64,000 bases of DNA from Siphonodentalium dalli (taxonomy: Eukaryota; Mollusca; Scaphopoda; Gadilida; Siphonodentaliidae). A model generated the notes under the pieces. It worked only from the letters and a program-made list of their open reading frames with translations. It was not told the origin of the DNA and did not search any database. This document shows positions 1-15,424 of the stretch, piece by piece. The stretch spans positions 40,362,918-40,426,917 of the forward strand of contig CP136062.1 of the NCBI GenBank assembly GCA_032622095.1, read 5' to 3'. Position 1 is the stretch's first letter. Each line of letters starts with the position of its first letter. Position numbers and translations under genes: made by a program.

Positions 1-3000
1 AGTTATCCCCGCCACACACATATATAGGTATCACCACCACATACATATATAGGTATCCCCACCACACACATATATAGGTATCCCCACCACATACATATAT
101 AGGTATCACCACCACACACATATAGGTATCCCCGACACATACATATAGGTATCCCCACCACACACATATAGGTATCCCCACCACACACATATATAGGTAT
201 CACCACCACATACATCTATAAATATCACCACCACATACATCTATAGGTATCCCCACCACATACATCTATAGGTATTCCCGCCACACACATCTATAGGTAT
301 CCTCACCACACACATATATAGGTATCCCCACCACATACATCTATATGTATTCCCACCGCACACATATATAGGTATCCCCACCACACACATATATAGGTAT
401 CCCCACCACATACATCTATAGGTATCCCCACACACACATATAGGTATACCCGCCACACACATCTATAGGTATCCTACCACACACATATATAGGTATCCCC
501 ACCACAACATCTACAGGTATCCCCACCACATACATATATAGGTATCCCCACCACATACATCTATAGGTATCCCCGCCACACACATCTATAGGTATCCTCA
601 CCACACACATATATAGGTATCCCCACCACATACATCTATAGGTATCACCGCCACATACATCTATAGGTATCCCCACCACATACATATATAGGTATCTCCG
701 CCACACACATATATAGGTATCCCCACCACATACATCTATAGGTATCCCCATCACAAACATATATAGGTATCCCCACCACATACATATATAGGTATCCCCA
801 CCACATACATATATAGCTATCCCCACCACATACATCTATAGGTATCACCGCCACATACATCTTTAGGTATCCCCACCACATACATATATAGGTATCCCCG
901 CCACACACATATATAGGTATCCCCACCACACACATATATAGGTATCACCACAACACACATATATAGGTATCCCCGCCACATACATATGTAGGTATCCCCA
1001 CCACATACATATATAGGTATCACCACCACACACATATATAGGTATCCCCACCATATACATATATAGGTATCCCCATCACATACATTTATAGGTATCCCCA
1101 CCACACACATATATAGGTATCCCCACCACATACATATATAGGTATCCCCACCACATACATATATAGGTATCCCCACCACATACATCTATAAGTGTCCCCA
1201 CCACACACATATATAGGTATCCCCACCCCATACATCTATAGGTATCCCCACCACGCACATATATAGGTATCCCCACCACATACATATATAGGTATCCCCA
1301 CCACATACATATATAGGTATCCCCACCGCATACATATATAGGTATCCCCACCACACACATATATAGGTATCCCCACCACATACAAATATAGGTATCACCA
1401 CCACACACATATAGGTATTCCCGCCACATACATATAGGTATCCCCACCACACACATATAGGTATCCCCACCACACACATCTATAGGTACCACCACCACAT
1501 ACATATATAGGTATCCCCAACACATACATATATAGGTATCCCCACCACATACATATATAGGTATCCCCACCACATACATATATAGGTATCCCCACCACAT
1601 ACATCTATAGGTATCACAACCACAAACATATATAGGTATCCACACCACATACATATATAGGTATCCCCACCACATACATATATAGCTATCCCCACCACAT
1701 ACATATATAGGTATCACCGCCACATACATCTATAGGTATCCCCACCACATACATATATAGGTATCCCCGCCACACACATATTTAGCTATCCCCACCACAC
1801 TCATATATAGGTATCACCACCACACACATATATAGGTATCCCCGCCACATACATATGTAGGTATCCCCACCACATACATATATAGGTATCCCCACCACAT
1901 ACATCTATAAGTGTCCCCACCACACACATATATAGGTATCCCCACCACACACATCTATAGTTATCCCCACCACGCACATATATAGGTATCCCCACCACAT
2001 ATATATATAGGTATACCCACCACATACATCTATAGGTATCCCCACCACATACATATATAGGTATCCCCACCACACACATATATAGGCATCCACACCACAT
2101 ACATATATAGGTATCACCACCACACACATATATGTATTCCCGCCACATACATATAGGCATCCACACCACATACATATATAGGTATCACCACCACACACAT
2201 ATATGTATTCCCGCCACATACATATAGGTATCCCCACCACACACATATAGGTATCCCCACCACACACATATATATGTATCACCACCACATACATATATAG
2301 GTATCCCCAACACATACATATATAAGTATCCCCACCACATACTTATATAGGTATCCCCACCACATACATATATAGGTATTCCCACCACATACATATATAG
2401 GTATCCCCACCACATACATATATAGGTATCCCCACCACATACATATATAGGTATCCCCACCACATACATCTATAAGTATCCCCACCACATACATATATAG
2501 GTATCCCCACCACATACATCTATAGGTATCCCCACCACATACATATCCACATACATATATAGGTATCCCCACCACATACATATATAGGTATCCCCACCAC
2601 ACACATATATAGATATCCCAACCACACACATATATAGGTATCCCCACCACACACATATATATAGGTATCCCCGCCACACATATATATAGGTATCCCCACC
2701 ACATACATATATAGGTCTCCCCACCACATACATCTATAGGTATCCTCACCACACACATATATAGGTATCCCCACCACATACATATATAGGTATCCCCGCC
2801 ACACACATATATAGGTATCCCCGCCACATACATATATAGGTATCCCCACCACACACATATATAGGTATCACCACCACATACATATATAGGTATCACCACC
2901 ACATACATATATAGGTATCCCCGCCACATACATATATAGGTATCCCTCCACACATATCTATAGGTATCCCCACCATATACATATATTGGTATCCCCACCA

Positions 3001-5242
3001 TATACATATATAGGTATCCCCACCACACACATATATAGGTATCCCCACCACACACATATATAGGTATCCCCGCCACATACATATATAGGTATCACCACCA
3101 CACACATATATAGGTCTCCCCACCACATACATATATAGGTATCCCCACCACACACATCTATATGTATCCCCACCACACACAGATCTATAGGTATCCCCAC
3201 CACACACATATATAGGTATTCCCACAATACACATCTATAGTTATCCCCGCCACACACATATATAGGTATCCCCACCACATACATATATAGGTATCCCCAC
3301 CACACACATATATAGGTATCCCCACCACATACATATATAGGTATCACCGCCACATACATCTATAGGTATCCCCACCACATACATATATAGGTATCCCCGC
3401 CACACACATATATAGGTATCACCACCACACACATATATAGGTATCCCCGCCACATACATATGTAGGTATCCCCACCACATATATATAAACGTATCACCAC
3501 CACACACATATATAGGTATCCCCACCACATACATATATAGGTATCCCCATCACATACATTTATAGGTATCCCCACCACACACATATATAGGTATCCCCAC
3601 CACATACATATATAGGTATCACCACCACATACATATATAGGTATCCCCATCACATACATTTATAGGTATCCCCACCACACACATATATAGGTATCCCCAC
3701 CACATACATATATAGGTATCCCCACCACATACATATATAGGTATCCCCACCACATACATCTATAGGTATCCCCACCACACACATATATAGGTATCACCAC
3801 CACAAACGTCTATATGTGTCCCTACCACATACATATATAGGTAACCCCACCACATACATATATAGGTATCCCCACCACATACATCTATAGGTATCCCCAC
3901 CACACACATAAATAGGTATCAACACCACACACATATATAGGTATCACCACCACATACATCTATATGTATCCCCACCACATACATATATAGGTATCTCCGC
4001 CACATACATATATAGGTATCCCCACCACATACATATATAGGTCACCCCACCACACACATATATAGGTATCCCCACCACACACATATATAGGTATCCCCAC
4101 CACACACATATATATAGGTATCCCCGCCACACACATATATAGGTATCCCCACCACATACATATATAGGTCTCCCCACCACATACATCTATAGGTATCCCC
4201 ACCGCACACATCTATAGGTATCCTCACCACATACATATATAGGTATCCCTGCCACACACATATATAGGTATCCTCACCACACACATTTATAGGTATCCCC
4301 ACCACACACATATATAGGTATCGCCACCACACACATATATAGGTATCCCCACCACACACATCTATAGGTATCCCCACCACACACATATATAGGTATCCCC
4401 ACCACACACATATATAGGTATCCCCACCACACACATCTATAGGTATCCCCACCAAACACATATATAGGTATCCCCACCACATACATATATAGGTATCCCC
4501 ACCACATTCATACATAGGTATCACCTCCACATACATATATAGGTATCCTCACCACACACATCTATAGGTATCCCACACACACATATATAGGTATCCCCAC
4601 CACACACATCTATAGGTATCCCCACCACACACATCTATAGGTATCCCCACTACATACATATATATGTATCCCCACCACTTACATATATAGGTATCCCCGC
4701 CACATACATATATAGGTATCCCCACCACATACATATATAGGTATCCCCACCACACACATATATAGGTATCCCCACCACACACATATATAGGTATCCCCAC
4801 CACACACATATATATAGGTATCCCCGCCACTCACATATATAGGTATCCCCACCACATACATATATAGGTCACCCCACCACATACATATATAGGTATCCCC
4901 ACCACACACATCTATAGGTATCCCCACCACACACATATATTGGTATCACCACCACATGTATATATAGGTATCCCCGCCACACACATATATGTGTATCCCC
5001 GCCACATACATATATAGGTATCCCCACCACACACATCTATAGGTATCCCCACCATATACATATATAGGTATCACCACCACACACATATATAGGTATCACC
5101 ACCATACACATATATAGGTCTCCCCACCACATACATCTATAGGTATCCCCACCACACACATCTATATGTATCCCCACCACACACAGATCTATAGGTATCC
5201 CCACCACACACATATATAGGTATTCCCACAATACACATCTAT
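1..5242 (+). repeat. Family A block, first copy (5,242 bp between equivalent landmarks)
   Basis: Base 1 begins with the unusual unit start AGTTATCC, which recurs at 5,243, so this span is one complete cycle of family A with a second internal AGTTATCC at 3,239. It contains the shortened unit with CAACATCTACAGG (505), the GTGTCC units (1,192 and 1,911), a compound 37-bp unit near 2,546 and AGATCT landmarks (3,181 and 5,185). Bases 1 to about 3,826 are reproduced at 60,695-64,000. Bases from about 3,400 to 5,242 are reproduced at about 57,330-59,171 with an offset near 53,930. No gene is present. Confidence 0.85.
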
Positions 5243-8200
5243 AGTTATCACCGCCACACACATATATAGGTATCACCACCACATACATATATAGGTATCC
5301 CACCACACACATATATAGGTATCCCCACCACATACATATATAGGTATCACCACCACACACATATAGCTATCCCCGCCACATACATATAGGTATCCCCACC
5401 ACACACATATAGGTATCCCCACCACACACATATATAGGTATCACCACCACATACATCTATAGATATCACCACCACATACATCTATAGGTATCCCCACCAC
5501 ATACATCTATAGGTATCCTCACCACACACATATATAGGTATCCCCACCACATACATCTATATGTATTCCCACCACACACATATATAGGTATCCCCACCAC
5601 ACACATATATAGGTATCCCCACCACATACATCTATAGGTATCCCCACACACACATAAAGGTATACCCGCCACACACATCTATAGGTATCCCCACCACACA
5701 CATATATAGGTATCCCCACCACAACATCTACAGGTATCCCCACCACATACATATATAGGTATCCCCACCACATACATCTATAGGTATCCCCGCCACACAC
5801 ATCTATAGGTATCCTCACCACACACATATATAGGTATCCCCACCACATACATATATAGCTATCCCCATCACATACATCTATAGGTATCACCGCCACATAC
5901 ATCTATAGGTATCCCCACCACATACATATATAGGTATCCCCGCCACACACATATATAGCTATCCCCACCACATACATCTATAGGTATCACCGCCACATAC
6001 ATCTATAGGTATCCCCACCACATACATATATAGGTATCCCCGCCACACACATATATAGGTATCCCCACCACACACATATATAGGTATCACCACCACACAC
6101 ATATATAGGTATCCCCGCCACATACATATGTAGGTATCCCCACCACATACATATATAGGTATCACCACCACACACATATATAGGTATCCCCACCATATAC
6201 ATATATAGGTATCCCCGCCACATACATATGTAGGTATCCCCACCACATACATATATAGGTATCACCACCACACACATATATAGGTATCCCCACCATATAC
6301 ATATATAGGTATCCCCATCACATACATTTATAGGTATCCCCACCACACACATATATAGGTATCCCCACCACATACATATATAGGTATCCCCACCACATAC
6401 ATATATAGGTATCCCCACCACATACATCTATAAGTGTCCCCACCACACACATATATAGGTATCCCCACCACATACATCTATAGGTATCCCCACCACGCAC
6501 ATATATAGGTATCCCCACCACATACATATATAGGTATCCCCACCACATACATATATAGGTATCCCCACCACATACATATATAGGTATCCCCACCACACAC
6601 ATATATAGGTATCCCCACCACACACATCTATAGGTACCACCACCACATACATATATAGGTATCCCCAACACATACATATATAGGTATCCCCACCACATAC
6701 ATATATAGGTATCCCCACCACATACATATATAGGTATCCCCACCACATACATCTATAGGTATCACAACCACAAACATATATAGGTATCCACACCACATAC
6801 ATATATAGGTATCCCCACCACATACATATATAGCTATCCCCACCACATACATATATAGGTATCACCGCCACATACATCTATAGGTATCCCCACCACATAC
6901 ATATATAGGTATCCCCGCCACACACATATTTAGCTATCCCCACCACACTCATATATAGGTATCACCACCACACACATAAATAGGTATCCCCGCCACATAC
7001 ATATGTAGGTATCCCCACCACATACATATATAGGTATCACCACCACACACATATATAGGTATCCCCACCACATACATATATAGGTATCCCATCACATACA
7101 TATATAGGTATCCCCACCACATACATATATAGGTATCCCCACCACATACATATATAGGTATCCCCATCACATACATCTATATGTATCCCCACCACACACA
7201 TATATAGGTATCCCCACCACATACATCTATAGGTATCCCCACCACGCACATATATAGGTATCCCCACCACATACATATATAGGTATCCCCACCACATACA
7301 TCTATAGGCATCCCCACCACATACATAGATAGGTATCCCCACCACATACATATATATGTATCCGCACCACATACATATATAGGTATCCCCACCACATACA
7401 TATATAAGTATCCCCACCACATACATCTATAGGTATCCCCACCACATACATATATAGGTATCCCCAACACATACATCTATAGGTATCCCCACCACACACA
7501 TCTATATGTATCCCCACCATACACATCTATAGGGATCCCCACCACACATATATATATAGGTATCCCCACCATACACATCTATATGTATCACCGCCACACA
7601 CATATATAGGTAACCCCACCACATACATCTATTGGTATCCCCACCATACACATCTATAGGTATCCCCAACATACACATCTATATGTATCACCGCCACACT
7701 CATATATAGGTATCCCCACCACACACATATATAGGTATCCCCACCACATACATATATAGGTATCACCACCACACACATATAGGTATCCCCGCCACATACA
7801 TATAGGTATCCCCACCACACACATATAGGTATCCCCACCACACACATATATAGGTATCAACACCACATACATCTATAGATATCACCACCACATACATCTA
7901 TAGGTGTCCCCACCACATACATCTATAGGTATCCCCGCCACACACATCTATAGGTATCCTCACCACACACATATATAGGTATCCCCACCACATACATCTA
8001 TATGTATTCCCACCACACACATATATAGGTATCCCCACCACACACATATATAGGTATCCCCACCACATACATCTATATGTATCCCCACACACACATAAAG
8101 GTATACCCGCCACACACATCTATAGGTATCCCCACCACACACATATATAGGTATCCCCACCACAACATCTACAGGTATCCCCACCACATACATATATAGG

Positions 8201-8849
8201 TATCCCCACCACATACATCTATAGGTATCCCCGCCACACACATCTATAGGTATCCTCACCACACACATATATAGGTATCCCCACCACATACATATATAGC
8301 TATCCCCATCACATACATCTATAGGTATCACCGCCACATACATCTATAGGTATCCCCACCACATACATATATAGGTATCCCCGCCACACACATATATAGG
8401 TATCCCCACCACATACATCTATAGGTATCCCCATCACAAACATATATAGGTATCCCCACCACATACATATATAGGTATCCCCACCACATACATATATAGC
8501 TATCCCCACCACATACATCTATAGGTATCACCGACACATACATCTATAGGTATCCCCACCACATACATATATAGGTATCCCCGCCACACACATATATAGG
8601 TATCCCCACCACACACATATATAGGTATCACCACCACACACATATATAGGTATCCCCGCCACATACATATGTAGGTATCCCCACCACATACATATATAGG
8701 TATCACCACCACACACATATATAGGTCTCCCCACCACATACATCTATAGGTATCCCCACCACACACATCTATATGTATCCCCACCACACACAGATCTATA
8801 GGTATCCCCACCACACACATATATAGGTATTCCCACAATACACATCTAT
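5243..8849 (+). repeat. Family A block, landmark cycle 5,243-8,849
   Basis: This segment runs between two AGTTATCC landmarks. It holds landmark D (CAACATCTACAGG) at 5,722, landmark E (GTGTCC after CTATAA) at 6,434 and the TAGGGATCC unit at 7,530, then D again at 8,163 and an AGATCT unit at 8,792. The order D-E-TAGGGAT and the 633-bp spacing from TAGGGAT to the next D recur at 9,829-12,339 and 12,339-15,425, so this is the first of three related higher-order copies (D-to-D 2,441 bp). All open frames are repeat-derived. Confidence 0.8.
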
Positions 8850-9828
8850 AGTTATCCCCGCCACACACATATATAGGTATCACCACCACATACATATATA
8901 GGTATCCCCACCACACACATATATAGGTATCCCCACCACATACATATATAGGTATCACCACCACACACATATTGCTATCCCCGCCACATACATATAGGTA
9001 TCCCCACCACACACATATAGGTATCCCCACCACACACATATAGAGGTATCACCACCACATACATCTATAGATATCACCACCACATACATCTATAGGTATC
9101 CCCACCACATACATCTATAGGTATCCTCACCACACACATATATAGGTATCCCCACCACATACATCTATATGTATTCCCACCACACACATATATAGGTATC
9201 CCCACCACACACATATATAGGTATCCCCACCACATACATCTATAGGTATCCCCACACACACATAAAGGTATACCCGCCACACACATCTATAGGTATCCCC
9301 ACCGCACACATATATAGGTATCCCCACCACAACATCTACAGGTATCCCCACCACATACATATATAGGTATCCCCACCACATACATCTATAGGTATCCCCG
9401 CCACACACATCTATAGGTATCCTCACAACACACATATATAGGTATCCCCACCACATACATATATAGCTATCCCCATCACATACATCTATAGGTATCACCG
9501 CCACATATATCTATAGGTATCCCCACCACATACATATATAGGTATCCCCGCCACACACATATATAGGTATCCCCACCACATACATCTATAGGTATCCCCA
9601 CCACATACATATATAGGTATCACCACCACACACATATATAGGTATCCCCACCATATACATATATAGGTATCCCCATCACATACATTTATAGGTATCCCCA
9701 CCACACACATATATAGGTATCCCCACCACATACATATATAGGTATCCCCACCACATACATATATAGGTATCCCCACCACATACATCTATAAGTGTCCCCA
9801 CCACACACATATATAGGTATCCCCACCA
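8850..9828 (+). repeat. Truncated family A segment between higher-order copies
   Basis: This stretch carries two D landmarks only 499 bp apart (9,330 and 9,829) without the E and TAGGGAT landmarks between them. It therefore looks like a shortened version of the 2.4-3.1-kb blocks on either side. The 9,829 landmark has the private form CAACATGTACAGG. Only 25-bp units are present. Confidence 0.7.
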
Positions 9829-12338
9829 CAACATGTACAGGTATCCCCACCACATACATATATAGGTATCCCCACCACATACATCTATAGGTATCCCCGC
9901 CACACACATCTATAGGTATCCTCACCACACACATATATAGGTATCCCCACCACATACATATATAGCTATCCCCATCACATACTTCTATAGGTATCACCGC
10001 CACATACATCTATAGGTATCCCCACCACATACATATATAGGTATCCCCGCCACACACATATATAGGTATCCCCACCACATACATCTATAGGTATCCCCAT
10101 CACAAACATATATAGGTATCCCCACCACATACATATATAGGTATCCCCACCACATACATATATAGCTATCCCCACCACATACATCTATAGGTATCACCGC
10201 CACATACATCTATAGGTATCCCCACCACATACATATATAGGTATCCCCGCCACACACATATATAGGTATCCCCACCACACACATATATAGGTATCACCAC
10301 CACACACATATATAGGTATCCCCGCCACATACATATGTAGGTATCCCCACCACATACATATATAGGTATCACCACCACACACATATATAGGTATCCCCAC
10401 CATATACATATATAGGTATCCCCATCACATACATTTATAGGTATCCCCACCACACACATATATAGGTATCCCCACCACATACATATATAGGTATCCCCAC
10501 CACATACATATATAGGTATCCCCACCACATACATCTATAAGTGTCCCCACCACACACATATATAGGTATCCCCACCACATACATCTATAGGTATCCCCAC
10601 CACGCACATATATAGGTATCCCCACCACATACATATATAGGTATCCCCACCACATACATATATAGGTATCCCCACCACATACATATATAGGTATCCCCAC
10701 CACACACATATATAGGTATCCCCACCACATACATATATAGGTATCACCACCACACACATATAGGTATTCCCGCCACATACATATAGGTATCCCCACCAAA
10801 CACATATAGGTATCCCCACCACACACATCTATAGGTACCACCACCACATACATATATAGGTATCCCCAACACATACATATATAGGTATCCCCACCACATA
10901 CATATATAGGTATCCCCACCACATACATATATAGGTATCCCCACCACATACATCTATAGGTATCACAACCACAAACATATATAGGTATCCACACCACATA
11001 CATATATAGGTATCCCCACCACATACATATATAGCTATCCCCACCACATACATATATAGGTATCACCGCCACATACATCTATAGGTATCCCCACCACATT
11101 CATATATAGGTATCCCCGCCACACACATATTTAGCTATCCCCACCACACTCATATATAGGTATCACCACCACACACATAAATAGGTATCCCCGCCACATA
11201 CATATGTAGGTATCCCCACCACATACATATATAGGTATCACCACCACACACATATATAGGTATCCCCACCACATACATATATAGGTATCCCATCACATAC
11301 ATATATAGGTATCCCCACCACATACATATATAGGTATCCCCACCACATACATATATAGGTATCCCCATCACATACATCTATATGTATCCCCACCACACAC
11401 ATATATAGGTATCCCCACCACATACATCTATAGGTATCCCCACCACGCACATATATTGGTATCCCCACCACATACATATATAGGTATCCCCACCACATAC
11501 ATCTATAGGCATCCCCACCACATACATATATAGGTATCCCCACCACATACATATATATGTATTCGCACCACATACATATATAGGTATCCCCACCACATAC
11601 ATATATAAGTATCCCCACCACATACATCTATAGGTATCCCCACCACATACATCTATAGGTATCCCCACCACACACATCTATATGTATCCCCACCATACAC
11701 ATCTATAGGGATCCCCACCACACATATATATATAGGTATCCCCACCATACACATCTATATGTATCACCGCCACACACATATATAGGTAACCCCACCACAT
11801 ACATCTATTGGTATCCCCACCATACACATCTATAGGTATCCCCAACATACACATCTATATGTATCACCGCCACACTCATATATAGGTATCCCCACCACAC
11901 ACATATATAGGTATCCCCACCACATACATATATAGGTATCACCACCACACACATATAGGTATCCCCGCCACATACATATAGGTATCCCCACCACACACAT
12001 ATAGGTATCCACACCACACACATATATAGGTATCAACACCACATACATCTATAGATATCACCACCACATACATCTATAGGTATCCCCACCACATACATCT
12101 ATAGGTATCCCCGCCACACACATCTATAGGTATCCTCACCACACACATATATAGGTATTCCCACCACATACATCTATATGTATTCCCACCACACACATAT
12201 ATAGGTATCCCCACCACACACATATATAGGTATCCCCACCACATACATCTATAGGTATCCCCACACACACATAAAGGCATACCCGCCACACACATCTATA
12301 GGTATCCCCACCACACACATATATAGGTATCCCCACCA
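9829..12338 (+). repeat. Higher-order repeat copy, 2,510 bp (D-E-TAGGGAT block)
   Basis: Landmarks are D at 9,829, E at 10,541 and TAGGGAT at 11,706, with the next D at 12,339. D-to-E is 712 bp here, as in the blocks starting at 5,722 and 12,339. TAGGGAT-to-D is 633 bp in all three. Variant order in 10,425-11,078 is matched 3,058 bp downstream at 13,483-14,136. Confidence 0.82.
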
Positions 12339-12724
12339 CAACATCTACAGGTATCCCCACCACATACATATATAGGTATCCCCACCACATACATCTATAG
12401 GTATCCCCGCCACACACATCTATAGGTATCCTCACCACACACATATATATGTATCCCCACCACATACATATATAGCTATCCCCATCACATACATCTATAG
12501 GTATCACCGCCACATACATCTATAGGTATCCCCACCACATACATATATAGGTATTCCCGCCACACACATATATAGGTATCCCCACCACATACATCTATAG
12601 GTATCCCCATCACAAACATATATAGGTATCCCCACCACATACATATATAGGTATCCCCACCACATACATATATAGCTATCCCCACCACATACATCTATAT
12701 GTATCACCGCCACATACATCTATA

Positions 12725-13272
12725 GGTATCCCCACCACATACATATATAGGTATCCCCGCCACACACATATATAGGTATCCCCACCACACACATATATAG
12801 GTATCACCACCACACACATATATAGGTATCCCCGCCACATACATATGTAGGTATCCCCACCACATACATATATAGGTATCACCACCACACACATATATAG
12901 GTATCCCCACCATATACATATATAGGTATCCCCATCACATACATTTATAGGTATCCCCACCACACACATATATAGGTATCCCCACCACATACATATATAG
13001 GTATCCCCACCACATACATATATAAGTATCCCCACCACATACATCTATAAGTGTCCCCACCACAAACATATATAGGTATCCCCACCACATACATCTATAG
13101 GTATCCCCACCACGCACATATATAGGTATCCCCACCACATACATATATAGGTATCCCCACCACATACATATATAGGTATCCCCACCACATACATATATAG
13201 GTATCCCCACCACACACATATATAGGTATCCCCACCACATACATATATAGGTATCACCACCACACACATATA
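12725..13272 (+). repeat. 548-bp tandem duplication, left copy
   Basis: The unit order from 12,725 restarts at 13,273, exactly 548 bp later, and continues to 13,820. The junction at 13,272/13,273 joins a short 23-bp unit to a unit that normally lies 548 bp upstream. Repeated markers include a CATATGTAGG unit and the CTATAAGTGTCC unit (13,051 and 13,599). Confidence 0.8.
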
Positions 13273-13820
13273 GGTATCCCCACCACATACATATATAGGT
13301 ATCCCCGCCACACACATATATAGGTATCCCCACCACACACATATATAGGTATCACCACCACACACATATATAGGTATCCCCGCCACATACATATGTAGGT
13401 ATCCCCACCACATACATATATAGGTATCACCACCACACACATATATAGGTATCCCCACCATATACATATATAGGTATCCCCATCACATACATTTATAGGT
13501 ATCCCCACCACACACATATATAGGTATCCCCACCACATACATATATAGGTATCCCCACCACATACATATATAGGTATCCCCACCACATACATCTATAAGT
13601 GTCCCCACCACAAACATATATAGGTATCCCCACCACATACATCTATAGGTATCCCCACCACGCACATATATAGGTATCCCCACCACATACATATATAGGT
13701 ATCCCCACCACATACATATATAGGTATCCCCACCACATACATATATAGGTATCCCCACCACACACATATATAGGTATCCCCACCACATACATATATAGGT
13801 ATCACCACCACACACATATA
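13273..13820 (+). repeat. 548-bp tandem duplication, right copy
   Basis: Second copy of the 12,725-13,272 block. It retains the same variant order and then runs on into the normal downstream sequence (23-bp units with GGTATTCCCG at 13,821), which is also found downstream of the single-copy equivalent near 10,760. Confidence 0.8.
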
Positions 13821-15424
13821 GGTATTCCCGCCACATACATATAGGTATCCCCACCAAACACATATAGGTATCCCCACCACACACATCTATAGGTACCACC
13901 ACCACATACATATATAGGTATCCCCAACACATACATATATAGGTATCCCCACCACATACATATATAGGTATCCCCACCACATACATATATAGGTATCCCC
14001 ACCACATACATCTATAGGTATCACAACCGCAAACATATATAGGTATCCACACCACATACATATATAGGTATCCCCACCACATACATATATAGCTATCCCC
14101 ACCACATACATATATAGGTATCACCGCCACATACATCTATAGGTATCCCCACCACATACATATATAGGTATCCCCGCCACACACATATTTAGCTATCCCC
14201 ACCACACTCATATATAGGTATCACCACCACACACATAAATAGGTATCCCCGCCACATACATATGTAGGTATCCCCACCACATACATATATAGGTATCACC
14301 ACCACTCACATATATAGGTATCCCCACCACATACATATATAGGTATCCCATCACATACATATATAGGTATCCCCAACACATACATATATAGGTATCCCCC
14401 ACCACATACATATATAGGTATCCCCATCACATACATCTATATGTATCCCCACCACACACATATATAGGTATCCCCACCACATACATCTATAGGTATCCCC
14501 ACCACGCACATATATAGGTATCCCCACCACATACATATATAGGTATCCCCACCACATACATCTATAGGCATCCCCACCACATACATATATAGGTATCCCC
14601 ACCACATACATATATACGTATCCGCACCACATACATATATAGGTATCCCCACCACATACATATATAAGTATCCCCACCACATACATCTATAGGTATCCCC
14701 ACCACATACATATATAGGTATCCCCCCAACACATACATCTATAGGTATCCCCACCACACACATCTATATGTATCCCCACCATACACATCTATAGGGATCC
14801 CCAACACACATATATATAGGTATCCCCACCATACACATCTATATGTATCACCGCCACACACATATATAGGTAACCCCACCACATACATCTATTGGTATCC
14901 CCACCATACACATCTATAGGTATCCCCAACATACACATCTATATGTATCACCGCCACACTCATATATAGGTATCCCCACCACACACATATATAGGTATCC
15001 CCACCACATACATATATAGGTATCACCACCACACACATATAGGTATCCCCGCCACATACATATAGGTATCCCCACCACACACATATAGGTATCCCCACCA
15101 CACACATATATAGGTATCACCACCACATACATCTATAGATATCACCACCACATACATCTATAGGTATCCCCACCACATACATCTATAGGTATCCCCGCCA
15201 CACACATCGATAGGTATCCTCACCACACACATATATAGGTATCCCCACCACATACATCTATATGTATTCCCACCACACACATATATAGGTATCCCCACCA
15301 CACACATATATAGGTATCCCCACCACATACATCTATAGGTATCCCCACACACACATAAAGGTATACCCGCCACACACATCTATAGGTATCCCCACCACAC
15401 ACACATATATAGGTATCCCCACCA

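Larger units (their letters stand above)
12339..15424 (+). repeat. Higher-order repeat copy, 3,086 bp, with an internal 548-bp duplication
   Basis: This copy has D at 12,339, two E landmarks (13,051 and 13,599), TAGGGAT at 14,792 and the next, mutated D (CAGCATCTACATG) at 15,425. It exceeds the preceding 2,510-bp copy by 576 bp: 548 bp from a tandem duplication (12,725-13,272 and 13,273-13,820) and 28 bp from small indels. Irregular C runs near 14,396 and 14,724 may contribute to the remainder. Confidence 0.82.

Noticed and set aside
2279-3082. Longest minus-strand open frame (267 codons) and the many similar 60-220-codon frames as protein genes
   Set aside because: All have the same 25-residue period produced by reading a 25-bp repeat in rotating phase. 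Overlapping frames on the same strand are equally open, there is no conserved start, signal or domain, and lengths depend only on where stop-making variants fall.
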